From JACVRX01 sp963831385 (GTDB taxonomy: Bacteria; Actinomycetota; Actinomycetes; Jiangellales; Jiangellaceae), in assembly GCA_963831385.1 (NCBI GenBank), contig CAWHPW010000006.1, positions 1 to 64,000 on the forward strand: a DNA stretch of 64,000 nucleotides, written 5' to 3'. The position numbers and the translations under genes are program-made. Of the stretch, positions 42,318 through 51,554 are shown piece by piece. A model generated the notes under the pieces. That model was not told the DNA's origin. It ran no database searches and worked only from the letters and a program-made list of their open reading frames with translations. Each line of letters begins with the position of its first letter. The stretch's first letter is position 1.

Positions 42318-44155
42318 CTGGCCATCTCCTCGCCAGCGAGCAGGTCGTCGTCCTCGTCGGCTCGCAAAGCGGCCCGCTCGGCGGCGTCGCGTTCATAGGC
42401 GGTGAGCAGATTGCGATAACCCGCCGACGACACCATGAGTTTCTGGTGTGTCCCGCGCGCCGTGATTCGGCCGTGTTCGACGTAGACGACCTCGTCCGCA
42501 AGGGCAATCGTGGCCCGCCGATACGCCACCACGACCACCGTGGCCGGCAGCTCCGTTGACCGTAGTCCGGCCAGAATGCGTCGCTCGACCTCTGGGTCGA
42601 CCGCGCTCGTCGCGTCGTCGAGCACCAACAGCCGGGGTCGGCGCACGACCGCACGCGCCAGGGCGAGACGTTGTCGTTGGCCGCCGGAGAGGGTTGCGCC
42701 GCGCTCGCCGATTATCGAGTCCAACCCGTCGGGCAACGCCGCGACGAACCGACTCGCTTGTGCCACATGCAAGGCGGCCCAGACCTCGTCATCGGTGGAC
42801 GGCAGACCCAAGGTCACGTTCTCCCGCACGCTGTCCTCGAACACGAACGCCTGCTGGAACACCAGAGCTGCGGAACCGGCAACCTGACCGCGAGCCAGGC
42901 GTCGGACATCGACCTGGTCGAGGAGAACCGCGCCGGTGTGCGGATCGACCAGCCGGACGAGCAGGCCGGCGAGGCTCGACTTGCCCGAGCCGGTTGGTCC
43001 CACCACCGCCACGGTGCGGCCCGGCGCGACGTCCAGGGTCAGCCCGTGCAATACGTCGCGGTTGTCGACGTAGCCGAAGGACACATCGCGGACCCCGAGA
43101 CCGGCCGGATCCGTCGTGTCCGGGAGCACGGCGTCGCCGAACGGCAGTGCACCGCTGACCCGCAGGACCTGCTCGACCCGTCGCCACCCGACGACCGCCC
43201 GAGGCAGCTCGCCCAGAACCCAGCCGATCGCCCGGACCGGAAAGGCCACCACCATCAACAGATACGCGACAGAGACGACGGCCCCCGGGTCGAGGGTCCC
43301 GGCGGCGATCCGAACGGACCCCATCACCAGCACGGCGAGAACCCCGAAACTGGGCAGCGCTTCGAGCACCGGATCGAAGGCCCCCCTGATGCGACCTACA
43401 GCGACGTTCGCGTCTCGAAGGTCCTGGGCCACGGCGGCGAACCGGGCGGTCTCGTCGGCTTCGCGGCCCAGCGCCTTGACCACCAGCGCGCCGTCGAAGG
43501 ACTCATGCGCGATGCCGGACAGCTCTCCTTTCAGCGCCTGCGCCCGGGTCGCGAGCGGCGACAGCCGCCGCTGGTACAACAGGTTGATCAGCAGGATCGC
43601 CGGGAAGACGAGCAACCCGATGGCGGCGAGGACCGGGTCCGTGAGCACCATCGAGACGACCGCGAATGCCAGCATGAAGAACACCCCGATCGCCATCGGG
43701 AACGGCGCAATCGGGTACCAGCTCGCCTCGACGTCGGCGTTGGCGTTCGACAACAGCACGCCCGTCGGGTGCTGGTGGTGCCAGGACAGCGGCAATCCGA
43801 GATACCGGCGCGTGACCTGTCGGCGATATGAGGCCTGCAGGCGGTACTGCATCACACCGGCGTAGTAGCGGCGGACGACGATCCCGGTGGCCTTGAGCGT
43901 AGAGACTGCGATGATCGCGAGCGCTGCCAACCCGAGTGCGGTCGCCGTCGTCTGACCCTGCTGAAACGCCGGCACGATCAGGTCGTCGGTCACCCGGCCG
44001 ATCACCACGGCCGCCAGCCCAGTCATCACGCCGTACAGGGCGCTTCCCGCGACCGCCACACCAAAGATCGCTGGCTCGTCACGGATGCCACGCCCGAGCA
44101 CGCGAAATCCCTCGCGCAGGGTCACCTGATCTGATTGGTCGGTCACTGTCGTCAT
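42314..44155 (-). CDS. ABC exporter, membrane-ATPase fusion (subunit 1)
   Basis: Partner ABC half of 613 residues: six membrane segments, Walker A GPTGSGKSS, signature LSGGQRQRLALARAVV and Walker B LLVLDDATSAVD. The Asp in place of the catalytic Glu marks the degenerate nucleotide site typical of heterodimeric exporters. The ATG at 44155 (MTTVTDQ) is likely; a GTG two codons upstream is possible. Confidence 0.93.
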   Translation of the reverse strand: MTTVTDQSDQVTLREGFRVLGRGIRDEPAIFGVAVAGSALYGVMTGLAAVVIGRVTDDLIVPAFQQGQTTATALGLAALAIIAVSTLKATGIVVRRYYAGVMQYRLQASYRRQVTRRYLGLPLSWHHQHPTGVLLSNANADVEASWYPIAPFPMAIGVFFMLAFAVVSMVLTDPVLAAIGLLVFPAILLINLLYQRRLSPLATRAQALKGELSGIAHESFDGALVVKALGREADETARFAAVAQDLRDANVAVGRIRGAFDPVLEALPSFGVLAVLVMGSVRIAAGTLDPGAVVSVAYLLMVVAFPVRAIGWVLGELPRAVVGWRRVEQVLRVSGALPFGDAVLPDTTDPAGLGVRDVSFGYVDNRDVLHGLTLDVAPGRTVAVVGPTGSGKSSLAGLLVRLVDPHTGAVLLDQVDVRRLARGQVAGSAALVFQQAFVFEDSVRENVTLGLPSTDDEVWAALHVAQASRFVAALPDGLDSIIGERGATLSGGQRQRLALARAVVRRPRLLVLDDATSAVDPEVERRILAGLRSTELPATVVVVAYRRATIALADEVVYVEHGRITARGTHQKLMVSSAGYRNLLTAYERDAAERAALRADEDDDLLAGEEMAR

Positions 44156-44190
44156 TCTCACCCGTGCGCTCCCGACATACGCTCCCGGTC

Positions 44191-44826
44191 ATGACCGCTT
44201 TCGCCCGCCGCGAACGCTGCGCCTTGTGCGAGACCTTGCTCCGCGTCGGGCCGGATGCGCCGACCCTGTGCGAAGGCTGGCAGGCTCGCGACCTGGCCGC
44301 GCACCTGGTCCTGCGCGAAACTCGCCCGGTCGCGGCGGCGGGAATCGTGCTGCCACCGATCGCGGCATGGACCGACCGGGTCCAGCGCTCGCTGGCAGAT
44401 CAGCCCTGGCCGGAGCTGGTCCGGCGCGTTCAGGAGCCGCCGTTTTGGACACCGTTCTCGTGGTCACCCGTCGAGGAAGCCGTCAATCTCACCGAGAACT
44501 TCGTCCATCACGAAGACGTGCTGCGCGCCCAACCGGACTGGGCCGAGCCACGGTCACTGGACCCCGACTACGAGGAGTCGTTGTGGAAGGCGCTGGTGGC
44601 TCGGATCCGGTTCTTCTTCCGCCACGCACCGGTCGCGGTCACGCTCCGGCGACCGGACGGGACGACGTTCTCGCCGCGTCAAGCCAGCGACGACGGGAGT
44701 GGAGTCGTCTTGGCCGGGCCACCGGGCGAGCTGTTGATGTACGCCTTCGGCCGCCGACAACACGCACGGCTGGAGGTGCTCGGCGCCGAAGCGGACGTTG
44801 CGGAGTTCAAGCGGGTCTACCGGTAG
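44191..44826 (+). CDS. TIGR03085-type maleylpyruvate-isomerase-like protein
   Basis: Protein of 211 residues of the DinB/mycothiol-maleylpyruvate isomerase N-domain type found in actinobacteria (TIGR03085). Seen: RERCALCETLLRVGPDAPTLCEGWQARDLAAHLVLRE, with the metal-site His in the last part, NLTENFVHHEDVLRAQP, and a C-terminal GPPGELLMYAFGRRQHARLEVLG. The reaction is unknown. It is divergent from the ABC exporter, 35 bases away. Confidence 0.82.
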   Translation: MTAFARRERCALCETLLRVGPDAPTLCEGWQARDLAAHLVLRETRPVAAAGIVLPPIAAWTDRVQRSLADQPWPELVRRVQEPPFWTPFSWSPVEEAVNLTENFVHHEDVLRAQPDWAEPRSLDPDYEESLWKALVARIRFFFRHAPVAVTLRRPDGTTFSPRQASDDGSGVVLAGPPGELLMYAFGRRQHARLEVLGAEADVAEFKRVYR

Positions 44827-44838
44827 CGCACGCGCTTG

Positions 44839-45600
44839 TCAGCGGACTGAGTGACCAGATGCGGTAAGCGCCTGCTTGACCGCGCCGATGCGCAGAGTGC
44901 CGAAGTGGAACACGCTGGCGGCGAGCACCGCGTCCGCACCAGCGTCGACCGCCGGGCCAAAGTGCTCGAGCGCACCCGCACCACCGCTGGCGATCACCGG
45001 TACCGTCACCGCCTCGGTCACCGCAGCGATCATCGGCAGGTCGAAGCCCGTGCGAGTGCCGTCAGCGTCGACCGAGTTGAGCAAGATCTCCCCAGCGCCG
45101 AGTGACACCGCACGCGCAGCCCATTCGACCGCGTCGACACCTGTTCCGCGCCGGCCGCCGTGCGTGGTCACCTCGAAGCCCGACGGCGTGTCTTCGCCAC
45201 GCCGTGCGTCCACGGACAAGACGAGCACCTGGGCGCCGAACCGATCGGCGATCTCACCGATCAACTCGGCGCGTCCGACTGCCGCCGTGTTCACGCCGAC
45301 CTTGTCCGCTCCAGCGCGAAGTAACCGGTCGACATCGTCGACGGATCGCACCCCACCCCCGACGGTCAGCGGGATGAACACCTGCTCGGCAGTTCTCGAT
45401 ACCACGTCGTGCGTCGTGGTTCGGTTGTCACTTGACGCGGTGATGTCGAGGAACAGCAGCTCGTCGGCTCCTTCGGCGTCGTACGCCCGAGCCATCTCGA
45501 CCGGGTCGCCAGCGTCGACGAGGTCGGTGAACCGGATACCCTTCACGACCCGGCCGGCATCGACGTCCAAGCAGGGAATGACGCGGACCGCGACGCTCAT
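44839..45600 (-). CDS. hisF: Imidazole glycerol phosphate synthase cyclase subunit
   Basis: HisF makes imidazole glycerol phosphate and AICAR with ammonia from HisH. Its 253 residues form a TIM barrel with RVIPCLDVDAGRVVKG (catalytic Asp), LTVGGGVRSVDDVDRLLRAGADKV, LLNSVDADGTRTG (second Asp) and VIASGGAGALEHF. The start overlaps the ridA stop (ATGA). Confidence 0.97.
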   Translation of the reverse strand: MSVAVRVIPCLDVDAGRVVKGIRFTDLVDAGDPVEMARAYDAEGADELLFLDITASSDNRTTTHDVVSRTAEQVFIPLTVGGGVRSVDDVDRLLRAGADKVGVNTAAVGRAELIGEIADRFGAQVLVLSVDARRGEDTPSGFEVTTHGGRRGTGVDAVEWAARAVSLGAGEILLNSVDADGTRTGFDLPMIAAVTEAVTVPVIASGGAGALEHFGPAVDAGADAVLAASVFHFGTLRIGAVKQALTASGHSVR

Positions 45601-45989
45601 CCACCCACTCCCGGCTTGTAGGCGACGGCCTCGATCTCTACCAGCATCCGTGGATCGATAAGAGCGGACACCTCGACCATCGACGTCGCCGGCATCGTCT
45701 CGCCGAAAATCTCGCCGTGCGCGCGCGCGTACTCCTCCCACCGGGAGATGTCGGTGACGAAGATCCGGGTGCGGACGACGTCGGCCAGCGACGCGCCAGC
45801 CTTCTCCAAGGCCCAGCCGATGTTGCGTATCGCTTGCATCGTCTGTGCGTATTCGTCGCCCTCGTGGACCACCTCACCGTCGATGATCGACGTGCATCCG
45901 GTCACCCATACGTGGTCGCCGGCGGCGACTGCCCTGCTGTATCCGACGACGGACTCCCACGGTGCCGTCGACGAGATCCTTCGGATCAT
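45597..45989 (-). CDS. RidA family protein
   Basis: RidA/YjgF-family protein of 130 residues, which usually hydrolyses reactive enamines and imines such as 2-aminoacrylate. Seen: GYSRAVAAGDHVWVTGCTSI, YAQTMQAIRNIGWALEKAGAS, VVRTRIFVTDI and the C-terminal VEIEAVAYKP. The usual RTNP-like Arg region reads VRTRIF. It overlaps both hisA and hisF by 4 bases, so it is translated as part of the his unit. Confidence 0.92.
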   Translation of the reverse strand: MIRRISSTAPWESVVGYSRAVAAGDHVWVTGCTSIIDGEVVHEGDEYAQTMQAIRNIGWALEKAGASLADVVRTRIFVTDISRWEEYARAHGEIFGETMPATSMVEVSALIDPRMLVEIEAVAYKPGVGG

Positions 45990-46708
45990 CCGGCCACTGC
46001 CAGCGCTTGCGGGAGCGTGAAAGCCCCGGCGTACAACGCCTTGCCCACGATTGCGCCCTCGACACCCAATGGGACCAGCGACCTCAGCGCGACGATGTCA
46101 CCGAGGCCCGCCACCCCGCCGCTCGCGATGACCGGCTTGTCGGTTCGTTCGCATACCAGGCCCAGGAGGTGCAGATTGGGCCCGGTCAGGGTGCCATCAC
46201 GGGTGACGTCGGTGACGACGTACCGGGCGCAGCCATCGCGGTCGAGGCGGTCCAGCACCCCCCACAGATCTCCGCCCTCGCGCGTCCACCCACGCGCGGC
46301 CAATGTCGTCCCACGAACATCCAAGCCCACCGCGATCTTGTCTCCGTACCGGGCAATCGCACTGGCCGTCCAATCGGGATCCTCGAGCGCTGCGGTGCCG
46401 ACGTTGACGCGCGCGCATCCCGTTGCCAGGGCTTCCTCCAGGGATGTGTCGTCGCGAATGCCGCCTGACACCTCCACCGCGACATCCAGCCGGCCGACGA
46501 CCGCGGCAACCAACTCTCGGTTCGAGCCCCGGCCGAATGCGGCGTCCAGGTCCACGAGGTGGATCCACTCCGCCCCGGCCGCCTGCCACGCGAGCGCGGC
46601 GTCCAATGGCGTCCCATAGACCGTCTCCGTGCCGGCTTTCCCCTGAAGCAACCGCACAGCCTGCCCCGCAGCCACGTCGACAGCAGGAAGCAACACCAGC
46701 CTGGTCAT
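45986..46708 (-). CDS. hisA: HisA/PriA phosphoribosyl isomerase
   Basis: Isomerase of histidine synthesis (ProFAR to PRFAR), in actinobacteria usually the bifunctional PriA that also does the TrpF reaction. Its 240 residues show LLPAVDVAAGQAVRLLQGKAG, WIHLVDLDAAFGRGSN, VEVSGGIRDD, ARVNVGTAAL, VVTDVTRDGTLTGPN and EGAIVGKALYAGAFTLPQAL. No trpF is seen in the trp cluster, which fits PriA. The ATG at 46708 matches PriA N-termini; 46720 is an alternative. Confidence 0.95.
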   Translation of the reverse strand: MTRLVLLPAVDVAAGQAVRLLQGKAGTETVYGTPLDAALAWQAAGAEWIHLVDLDAAFGRGSNRELVAAVVGRLDVAVEVSGGIRDDTSLEEALATGCARVNVGTAALEDPDWTASAIARYGDKIAVGLDVRGTTLAARGWTREGGDLWGVLDRLDRDGCARYVVTDVTRDGTLTGPNLHLLGLVCERTDKPVIASGGVAGLGDIVALRSLVPLGVEGAIVGKALYAGAFTLPQALAVAG

Positions 46709-46830
46709 GGCCCGAACCATGATCGAAGTCGGATTCCTGGCGTTGTAGGGCCACCAAATCTCCTTCGATCATCGATCTGGCGGGCCGCGCACCCGATGGC
46801 AGAAAGAATGCACTGAGGAAGAACCACCGG

Positions 46831-46877
46831 GAGGGGCTGGTGGCTTGGGAGGGGCTGGTGGCTTGGGAGGGGCTGGG
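46831..46877. repeat. 18-base tandem repeat
   Basis: About 2.6 copies of GAGGGGCTGGTGGCTTGG in the gap between hisA and the methyltransferase gene. The last partial copy runs into the left arm of the palindromic element at 46873. It is not coding in any convincing frame. Confidence 0.85.
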
Positions 46878-46975
46878 TGGTTCCGTTCGGGGGGCTAATC
46901 CCGAACCTCGGGTACATGCGTTCGTGCCACTCCAGCACCGAGAGCACACCTGGCCTCCCGAACGGAACCACCCAG
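46873..46975. repeat. Palindromic element in his gap
   Basis: A 103-base element whose 22-base arms (46873-46894 and 46954-46975) are inverted repeats with one mismatch; the arm core is GGTTCCGTTCGGG. The interior has a smaller hairpin CCCGA/TCGGG. It fills the otherwise empty 295-base stretch 46721-47015 together with the tandem repeat. It may be a transcript-processing or termination hairpin, or a dispersed repeat family. Confidence 0.8.
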
Positions 46976-47015
46976 TCCCGACAACCCACGTGGCCCCGAC
47001 ACTCCAGAAGAGCCA

Positions 47016-47759
47016 CTACGCGACCTTCACGGCGCGGAAGCGGAGCCGCCGGTAGTCCGCCCACCACGCATCCTCACGCCAGAGCTCGGGCCGAGCGATA
47101 TCGGCGGCCCGGACTAGGACGTCGGACGGCACCTCGGCGAGAACACCGCCCGCGAACATCTGCAACCACCCGGCGAGCCCGTCGACGCCAGCCAGCCGGG
47201 TGGGCCGATCACGGAAGTCGAGTTCGCGAATCTCGAAGCCGGCGTCTTCGAGCATGGCCGCGTACTGGGCTGGCGACGGAAAGACCCACGGCCATCGTCG
47301 TTCGGGCAGACCAGCCTCGCGGCAGGCTTGGTCGACGGCGCCGGTAACGGCAGCGACGTTGCCCGTGGCGCCCATCTCGGCGACGAACCGGCCGCCATCG
47401 CGAAGGGCGTCGGACACGCAGCCGAGGACCTCGACCGACGAGGGCATCCAGTGCAGGGCCGCATTGGAGAACACAGCGTCGACCGGCCGCTCGACGGTGA
47501 AGTCGTGCGCGTCGGCCACCCGCAGGTCGGCGTCGGGAAGCCGTTGCCTGGCCGCGTCGATCATGGCCGGGTCGGAATCGATGCCGATGACGGTCGCACC
47601 GGTGCCGGCCATCTTTGCCGCGAGCTCGCCCGTGCCGCAGCCCAGGTCGAGGATGGTTTCGCCAGCCTGCGCGTCCAGCCAGTCCAACAGCTCTGCTCCG
47701 TAGGCGGAGACAAACGCGAAGTCCCGGTCGTAGGCCCGGGTGTCCCAGCCCTCGGTCAT
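47016..47759 (-). CDS. Class I SAM-dependent methyltransferase
   Basis: Methyltransferase of 247 residues with the SAM site ILDLGCGTGELAAKM near residue 37, an acidic GIDSDPAMIDAAR and the DAVFSNAALHWM segment. It resembles trans-aconitate-methyltransferase-like enzymes, but the substrate is unknown. It overlaps the hisH stop by 4 bases, so it is coupled to the his operon. Confidence 0.87.
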   Translation of the reverse strand: MTEGWDTRAYDRDFAFVSAYGAELLDWLDAQAGETILDLGCGTGELAAKMAGTGATVIGIDSDPAMIDAARQRLPDADLRVADAHDFTVERPVDAVFSNAALHWMPSSVEVLGCVSDALRDGGRFVAEMGATGNVAAVTGAVDQACREAGLPERRWPWVFPSPAQYAAMLEDAGFEIRELDFRDRPTRLAGVDGLAGWLQMFAGGVLAEVPSDVLVRAADIARPELWREDAWWADYRRLRFRAVKVA

Positions 47760-48397
47760 GTCTTCAACCCTTTCACCCAGGTTTCGAGCAGCGCGGCGCC
47801 GGCGTCACCGGACTTCTCCGGGTGGAACTGGGTCGCTGACAACACGCCGTTCTCCACCGCGGCGATGAAGCGGTCGCTGTCGTGCTCGGTCCAGCTGACC
47901 AGTGGCGGGTGCAGCCGCTGCGGTGGCGACATCACCCAGTGCCGGACGCCATAGGAGTGGACGAAGTAGAACCGCGCATCCTCGACGCCGGCGAACAACA
48001 CCGACCCGGATGCGACGTCGACGGTGTTCCAGCCCATGTGCGGCAGCGGACGGGCATCGAGCCGCTCGACCACTCCGGGCCACTCCCCCAAGCCATCGGT
48101 CTCCACCCCATGTTCGATGCCGCGGTCGAAGAACACCTGCATACCGACACAGATGCCGAGAACCGGCCGCCCACCGGCCAGCCGGCGGTCTACGACCTGG
48201 TCACCGTGCACCGATCGCAGTCCAGCGGCACACGCGGCAAACGCCCCGACACCCGGGACCACCAGGCCATCCGCATCGGCTGCTGTGGCACGGTCCGCTG
48301 TCAGGGTCACCTCGGCTCCTACGCGCTCCAACGCTCGCACAGCAGATCGAACGTTGCCCGAGCCGTAGTCGAGCACCACCACGCTGGGACCGCTCAT
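47756..48397 (-). CDS. hisH: Imidazole glycerol phosphate synthase glutaminase subunit
   Basis: HisH releases ammonia from glutamine for HisF. Its 213 residues form a class I glutaminase: VVLDYGSGNVRS, oxyanion PGVGAF, nucleophile Cys in GICVGMQVFF, and the His/Glu pair in ATQFHPEKSGDAGAALLE. The ATG at 48397 is chosen at the conserved N-terminus. Confidence 0.97.
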   Translation of the reverse strand: MSGPSVVVLDYGSGNVRSAVRALERVGAEVTLTADRATAADADGLVVPGVGAFAACAAGLRSVHGDQVVDRRLAGGRPVLGICVGMQVFFDRGIEHGVETDGLGEWPGVVERLDARPLPHMGWNTVDVASGSVLFAGVEDARFYFVHSYGVRHWVMSPPQRLHPPLVSWTEHDSDRFIAAVENGVLSATQFHPEKSGDAGAALLETWVKGLKT

Positions 48398-48416
48398 GTC
48401 GGTGTGACGACCCGGC

Positions 48417-49019
48417 TCACAGGCTGCCCTTTGTCGAGGGCACGCCGCCCTCCCGCGGGTCCAATGCGACAGCGTCGCGAAGCGCCCGAGCAACCGCCTT
48501 GAACTGCGCCTCGGCGATGTGATGCGGATCCCGGCCAGCAATGACTCGCACATGCAGCGCCAGCTGCCCGTGAAATGCCACCGTCTCCAGGACGTGCCGG
48601 GTAAGTGACCCAGGAAAGTGGCCGCCGATCAGCGCATACTCCTGGCCGGGCGGCTCACCGGTGTGCACACAGTACGGCCGGCCGGCAACGTCGATAGCCA
48701 CTTGGACCAGCGCTTCGTCGAGAGGGACGAGCGCGTCGCCGAAGCGCCGGATACCGACCTTGTCGCCGAGCGCATCGCGCACGGCCTGGCCGAGCACGAT
48801 CGCCACATCCTCGACGGTGTGGTGCGCGTCCACTGCTACGTCGCCCTCCGCGGTCACCGCGACGTCGATCAGCGAATGCCGGGAGAAGGCCGCAAGCATG
48901 TGGTCATAGAACGGAACGCCGGTGTCGATGTCGTTCTCCCCGGAGCCGTCGAGGTCGAGCTCGACGACGACCCGGCTTTCCTTGGTGGCGCGCTCGACGC
49001 GTGCCGTCCGCCTGGTCAC
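48417..49019 (-). CDS. hisB: Imidazoleglycerol-phosphate dehydratase
   Basis: HisB, the dehydratase-only form, 200 residues. Two metal-binding histidine motifs are present (DAHHTVEDVAIVLG and DPHHIAEAQFKAVARAL), plus TGVPFYDHMLAAFSRHS. The phosphatase domain of enteric HisB is absent, as usual in actinobacteria. GTG 49019 overlaps the hisC stop. Confidence 0.97.
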   Translation of the reverse strand: MTRRTARVERATKESRVVVELDLDGSGENDIDTGVPFYDHMLAAFSRHSLIDVAVTAEGDVAVDAHHTVEDVAIVLGQAVRDALGDKVGIRRFGDALVPLDEALVQVAIDVAGRPYCVHTGEPPGQEYALIGGHFPGSLTRHVLETVAFHGQLALHVRVIAGRDPHHIAEAQFKAVARALRDAVALDPREGGVPSTKGSL

Positions 49020-50086
49020 CGCATCACCTCCACCACAGCAGCGCGGAACGCGGCCATTTCCGCCGGCGTGCCGACCGTTACCCGCAGGAAGCCCTCCGGT
49101 CCGGTCTCCCGGACGAGGACTCCGCGGTCGAGGAGGCTCCGCCAGACAGCGTGCCGGTCAGAGAACCTCCCGACGAGCACGAAGTTGGCATCGGAATCGG
49201 GAACCGTGAGGCCCTGGCCACGTAGCCACTGGGTGAGCTCGTCCCGGTCGGTTCGAATCACCTCGACCTTCGCGAGCAGCTCGTGCGCGTGCGCGAGCGC
49301 GACCCGGGCGACTGCCTGGGTGAGTGCAGACAAGTGGTACGGCAGCCGAACCACCTGGATCGCCGAGACGATGTCGGGCGCAGCGGCCAGGTAGCCCAGA
49401 CGCGCACCGGCGAATGCGAAGGCCTTGCTCATCGTGCGCACGACAACCAGCCGCGGGTGACGCGCCAGCAGGCTCAGGGCGCTCGGGGTGCCCCTCCGCC
49501 GGAATTCGGCGTAGGCCTCGTCCACGACGACGACCCCGTCAACGGCGTCATGGATAGCTGTCACGAGCTCCAGCGGCAGCGCGGTCCCGGTCGGGTTGTT
49601 GGGCGAGGCGAGCAGCACGACGCTGGGCTGATGCCTGTCCACCTGCTCGAGAGCATGGGTCAGGTCAATGCCGAAGTCCTCATCGCGCCGCCCCGTCACC
49701 CAGGTCGTCGCCGTGTCGCGGGCGTATTCCGGATACATCGAGTAGGTCGGCGCAAAAGACAGTGCCGTCCGGCCAGGCCCGCCGAAGGCCTGCAGTAGCT
49801 GCAGCATGACCTCGTTCGATCCGTTGGCGGCCCACACTCGCGACCCGTCCAGCCCATGGCCCAGGTAGGCAGCCAGGTCGCGCCGCAGCGCGACGGCGTC
49901 TCTGTCTGGATACCGGTTCAAGCCGCGTACGGCGTCGGCAACGGCTTCGGCCGCAGCGGCGACCAGGGCCTCCGACGGCGGATACGGGTTCTCGTTGACG
50001 TTGAGCCGGACCGGCACGTCGAGCATTGGTGCGCCGTACGGAATCAAGCCGCGCAACTCTTCACGCAGCGGAAGCGTGCTTCCCAT
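49016..50086 (-). CDS. hisC: Histidinol-phosphate aminotransferase
   Basis: HisC, a PLP aminotransferase of 356 residues. Seen: RLNVNENPYPPS, AANGSNEVMLQLLQAFGG, ASPNNPTGT, VVVDEAYAEF and the PLP-lysine segment RTMSKAFAFAGARLGY. The ATG at 50086 shares bases with the hisD stop (TGATG); GTG 50089 is an equally placed option. It is part of hisD-C-B-H. Confidence 0.97.
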   Translation of the reverse strand: MGSTLPLREELRGLIPYGAPMLDVPVRLNVNENPYPPSEALVAAAAEAVADAVRGLNRYPDRDAVALRRDLAAYLGHGLDGSRVWAANGSNEVMLQLLQAFGGPGRTALSFAPTYSMYPEYARDTATTWVTGRRDEDFGIDLTHALEQVDRHQPSVVLLASPNNPTGTALPLELVTAIHDAVDGVVVVDEAYAEFRRRGTPSALSLLARHPRLVVVRTMSKAFAFAGARLGYLAAAPDIVSAIQVVRLPYHLSALTQAVARVALAHAHELLAKVEVIRTDRDELTQWLRGQGLTVPDSDANFVLVGRFSDRHAVWRSLLDRGVLVRETGPEGFLRVTVGTPAEMAAFRAAVVEVMR

Positions 50087-51402
50087 CACCGAAACCTGGC
50101 GCGCACCGCTGCGGCGTGAGCGGGGAGATCTTCGGCCGCTGCCAGTGCTTCGACATGAACCGCCGCGTCCTGCAGAGCCGGCCGGTCGTACTCGACGACA
50201 TGAATGCCACGCAGGAACGACTGCACCGACAAGCCGCTCGAGTGCCGGGCGCACCCACCGGTCGGCAGGACATGGTTCGAGCCGGCGCAGTAGTCGCCAA
50301 GGCTCACCGGCGACCATGGCCCGACGAAGACCGCTCCCGCATTCCGAACCCGGGCTGCGACACCAGCCGCATCCCGAGTCTGAACCTCCAGGTGTTCAGC
50401 GGCATAAGCGTCGACGACCCGCAAGCCCTGTTCCAGATCGGCGACCAACACGACGCCGGACTGCTGGCCGCTCAGCGCGGCGCGCACTCGCTCGACGTGT
50501 TTGGTGGCGCCGACCAGGGTGTCCAGCTGGTCATCGACCGCATCGGCGAACACTTCACTGTCGGTCACCAGGACGCTCGCGGCGAGCGGGTCGTGCTCGG
50601 CCTGGCTGAGCAGGTCGGCTGCCACGTGCACCGGATCGGCGCTGTCGTCGGCGAGAACCACGATTTCGGTCGGACCCGCCTCGGCGTCGATGCCGACGGT
50701 GCCGCGCAGGTACCGCTTGGCTGCGGCTACGTACACGTTGCCGGGTCCGGTCACCATGTCGGTTGGCGGACACACCACCGCGCCGGCGTCGTCGCTCACC
50801 CCGTAAGCGAACATGGCGATTGCCTGGGCACCGCCCACGGCGTAGACCTCGTCGACACCGAGCAGAGCACACGCAGCGAGGATCGTCGGATGCGGACGGC
50901 CACCGTGATCACGCTGAGGCGGGCTGGCCACCGCCACGCTCTCGACACCGGCCAGCTGCGCGGGCACGACGTTCATGACGACGCTGCTGGGATATACGGC
51001 CAGGCCGCCGGGCGCATAGAGGCCCACCCGTTGTACCGGAACCCAGCGTTCGGTGACGGTGCCGCCGTGGACGACGTTGGTCGTGACATCTGCGCGCCGT
51101 TGGTCGGCGTGTACCAGCCGGGCCCGCGCGACGGACTCCTCCAGCGCCGACCGCACCGCTGGATCGAGGCCGGCCAGGGCAGCGTCCAGCACCGCGCCCG
51201 GCACCCGGGGATCCGTGATGTCCACCCCATCGAAACGCGCGGTGAGTTCCTGCAGCGAGGCGAGGCCGCGGTCGCGCACGTCGCGGCAGATCTGCCCAAC
51301 TGCGACCAGAACGGACTCGACATCGACCGGCGCCCGCGGAACCAGGTGTCGGTAACCGGGGGTGTCAGTACTGCGTCCGCGCAGGTCGATACGGCGAATC
51401 AC
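50086..51402 (-). CDS. hisD: Histidinol dehydrogenase
   Basis: HisD oxidises histidinol to histidine with NAD. Its 438 residues show GPTEIVVLADDSADP, the zinc/catalytic stretch LLSQAEHDPLA, GPGNVYVAAAKRYLRG and NHVLPTGGCARHSSGLSV. It starts with GTG 51402 and is the first gene of the his unit; the 113 bases upstream must hold the promoter. Confidence 0.97.
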   Translation of the reverse strand: MIRRIDLRGRSTDTPGYRHLVPRAPVDVESVLVAVGQICRDVRDRGLASLQELTARFDGVDITDPRVPGAVLDAALAGLDPAVRSALEESVARARLVHADQRRADVTTNVVHGGTVTERWVPVQRVGLYAPGGLAVYPSSVVMNVVPAQLAGVESVAVASPPQRDHGGRPHPTILAACALLGVDEVYAVGGAQAIAMFAYGVSDDAGAVVCPPTDMVTGPGNVYVAAAKRYLRGTVGIDAEAGPTEIVVLADDSADPVHVAADLLSQAEHDPLAASVLVTDSEVFADAVDDQLDTLVGATKHVERVRAALSGQQSGVVLVADLEQGLRVVDAYAAEHLEVQTRDAAGVAARVRNAGAVFVGPWSPVSLGDYCAGSNHVLPTGGCARHSSGLSVQSFLRGIHVVEYDRPALQDAAVHVEALAAAEDLPAHAAAVRARFR

Positions 51403-51554
51403 GCGCCGAGTCTAGGTCGGCCACCCGCACCCCGGACTCGCCGCCCGGATGGCAAGACATCGAGTCCACGCAGTGATACGCACACACCGCACCGCCGCGC
51501 GATTGTGGTCTCGCTGTGACCGGTCGGACGCATCCGTGCGGCAGGATGGAGCGG

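Noticed and set aside
42671..43831. Long plus-strand frame opposite the ABC exporter genes
   Set aside because: High-GC shadow frame rich in Arg, Gln and Asp with no domain; the opposite strand has a complete ABC exporter.
51403..51515. Possible histidine leader peptide before hisD (a stretch reading AYHCVDSMSCH)
   Set aside because: No start codon with a ribosome site precedes the His codons in that frame, there are only two His, and no terminator hairpin was found.
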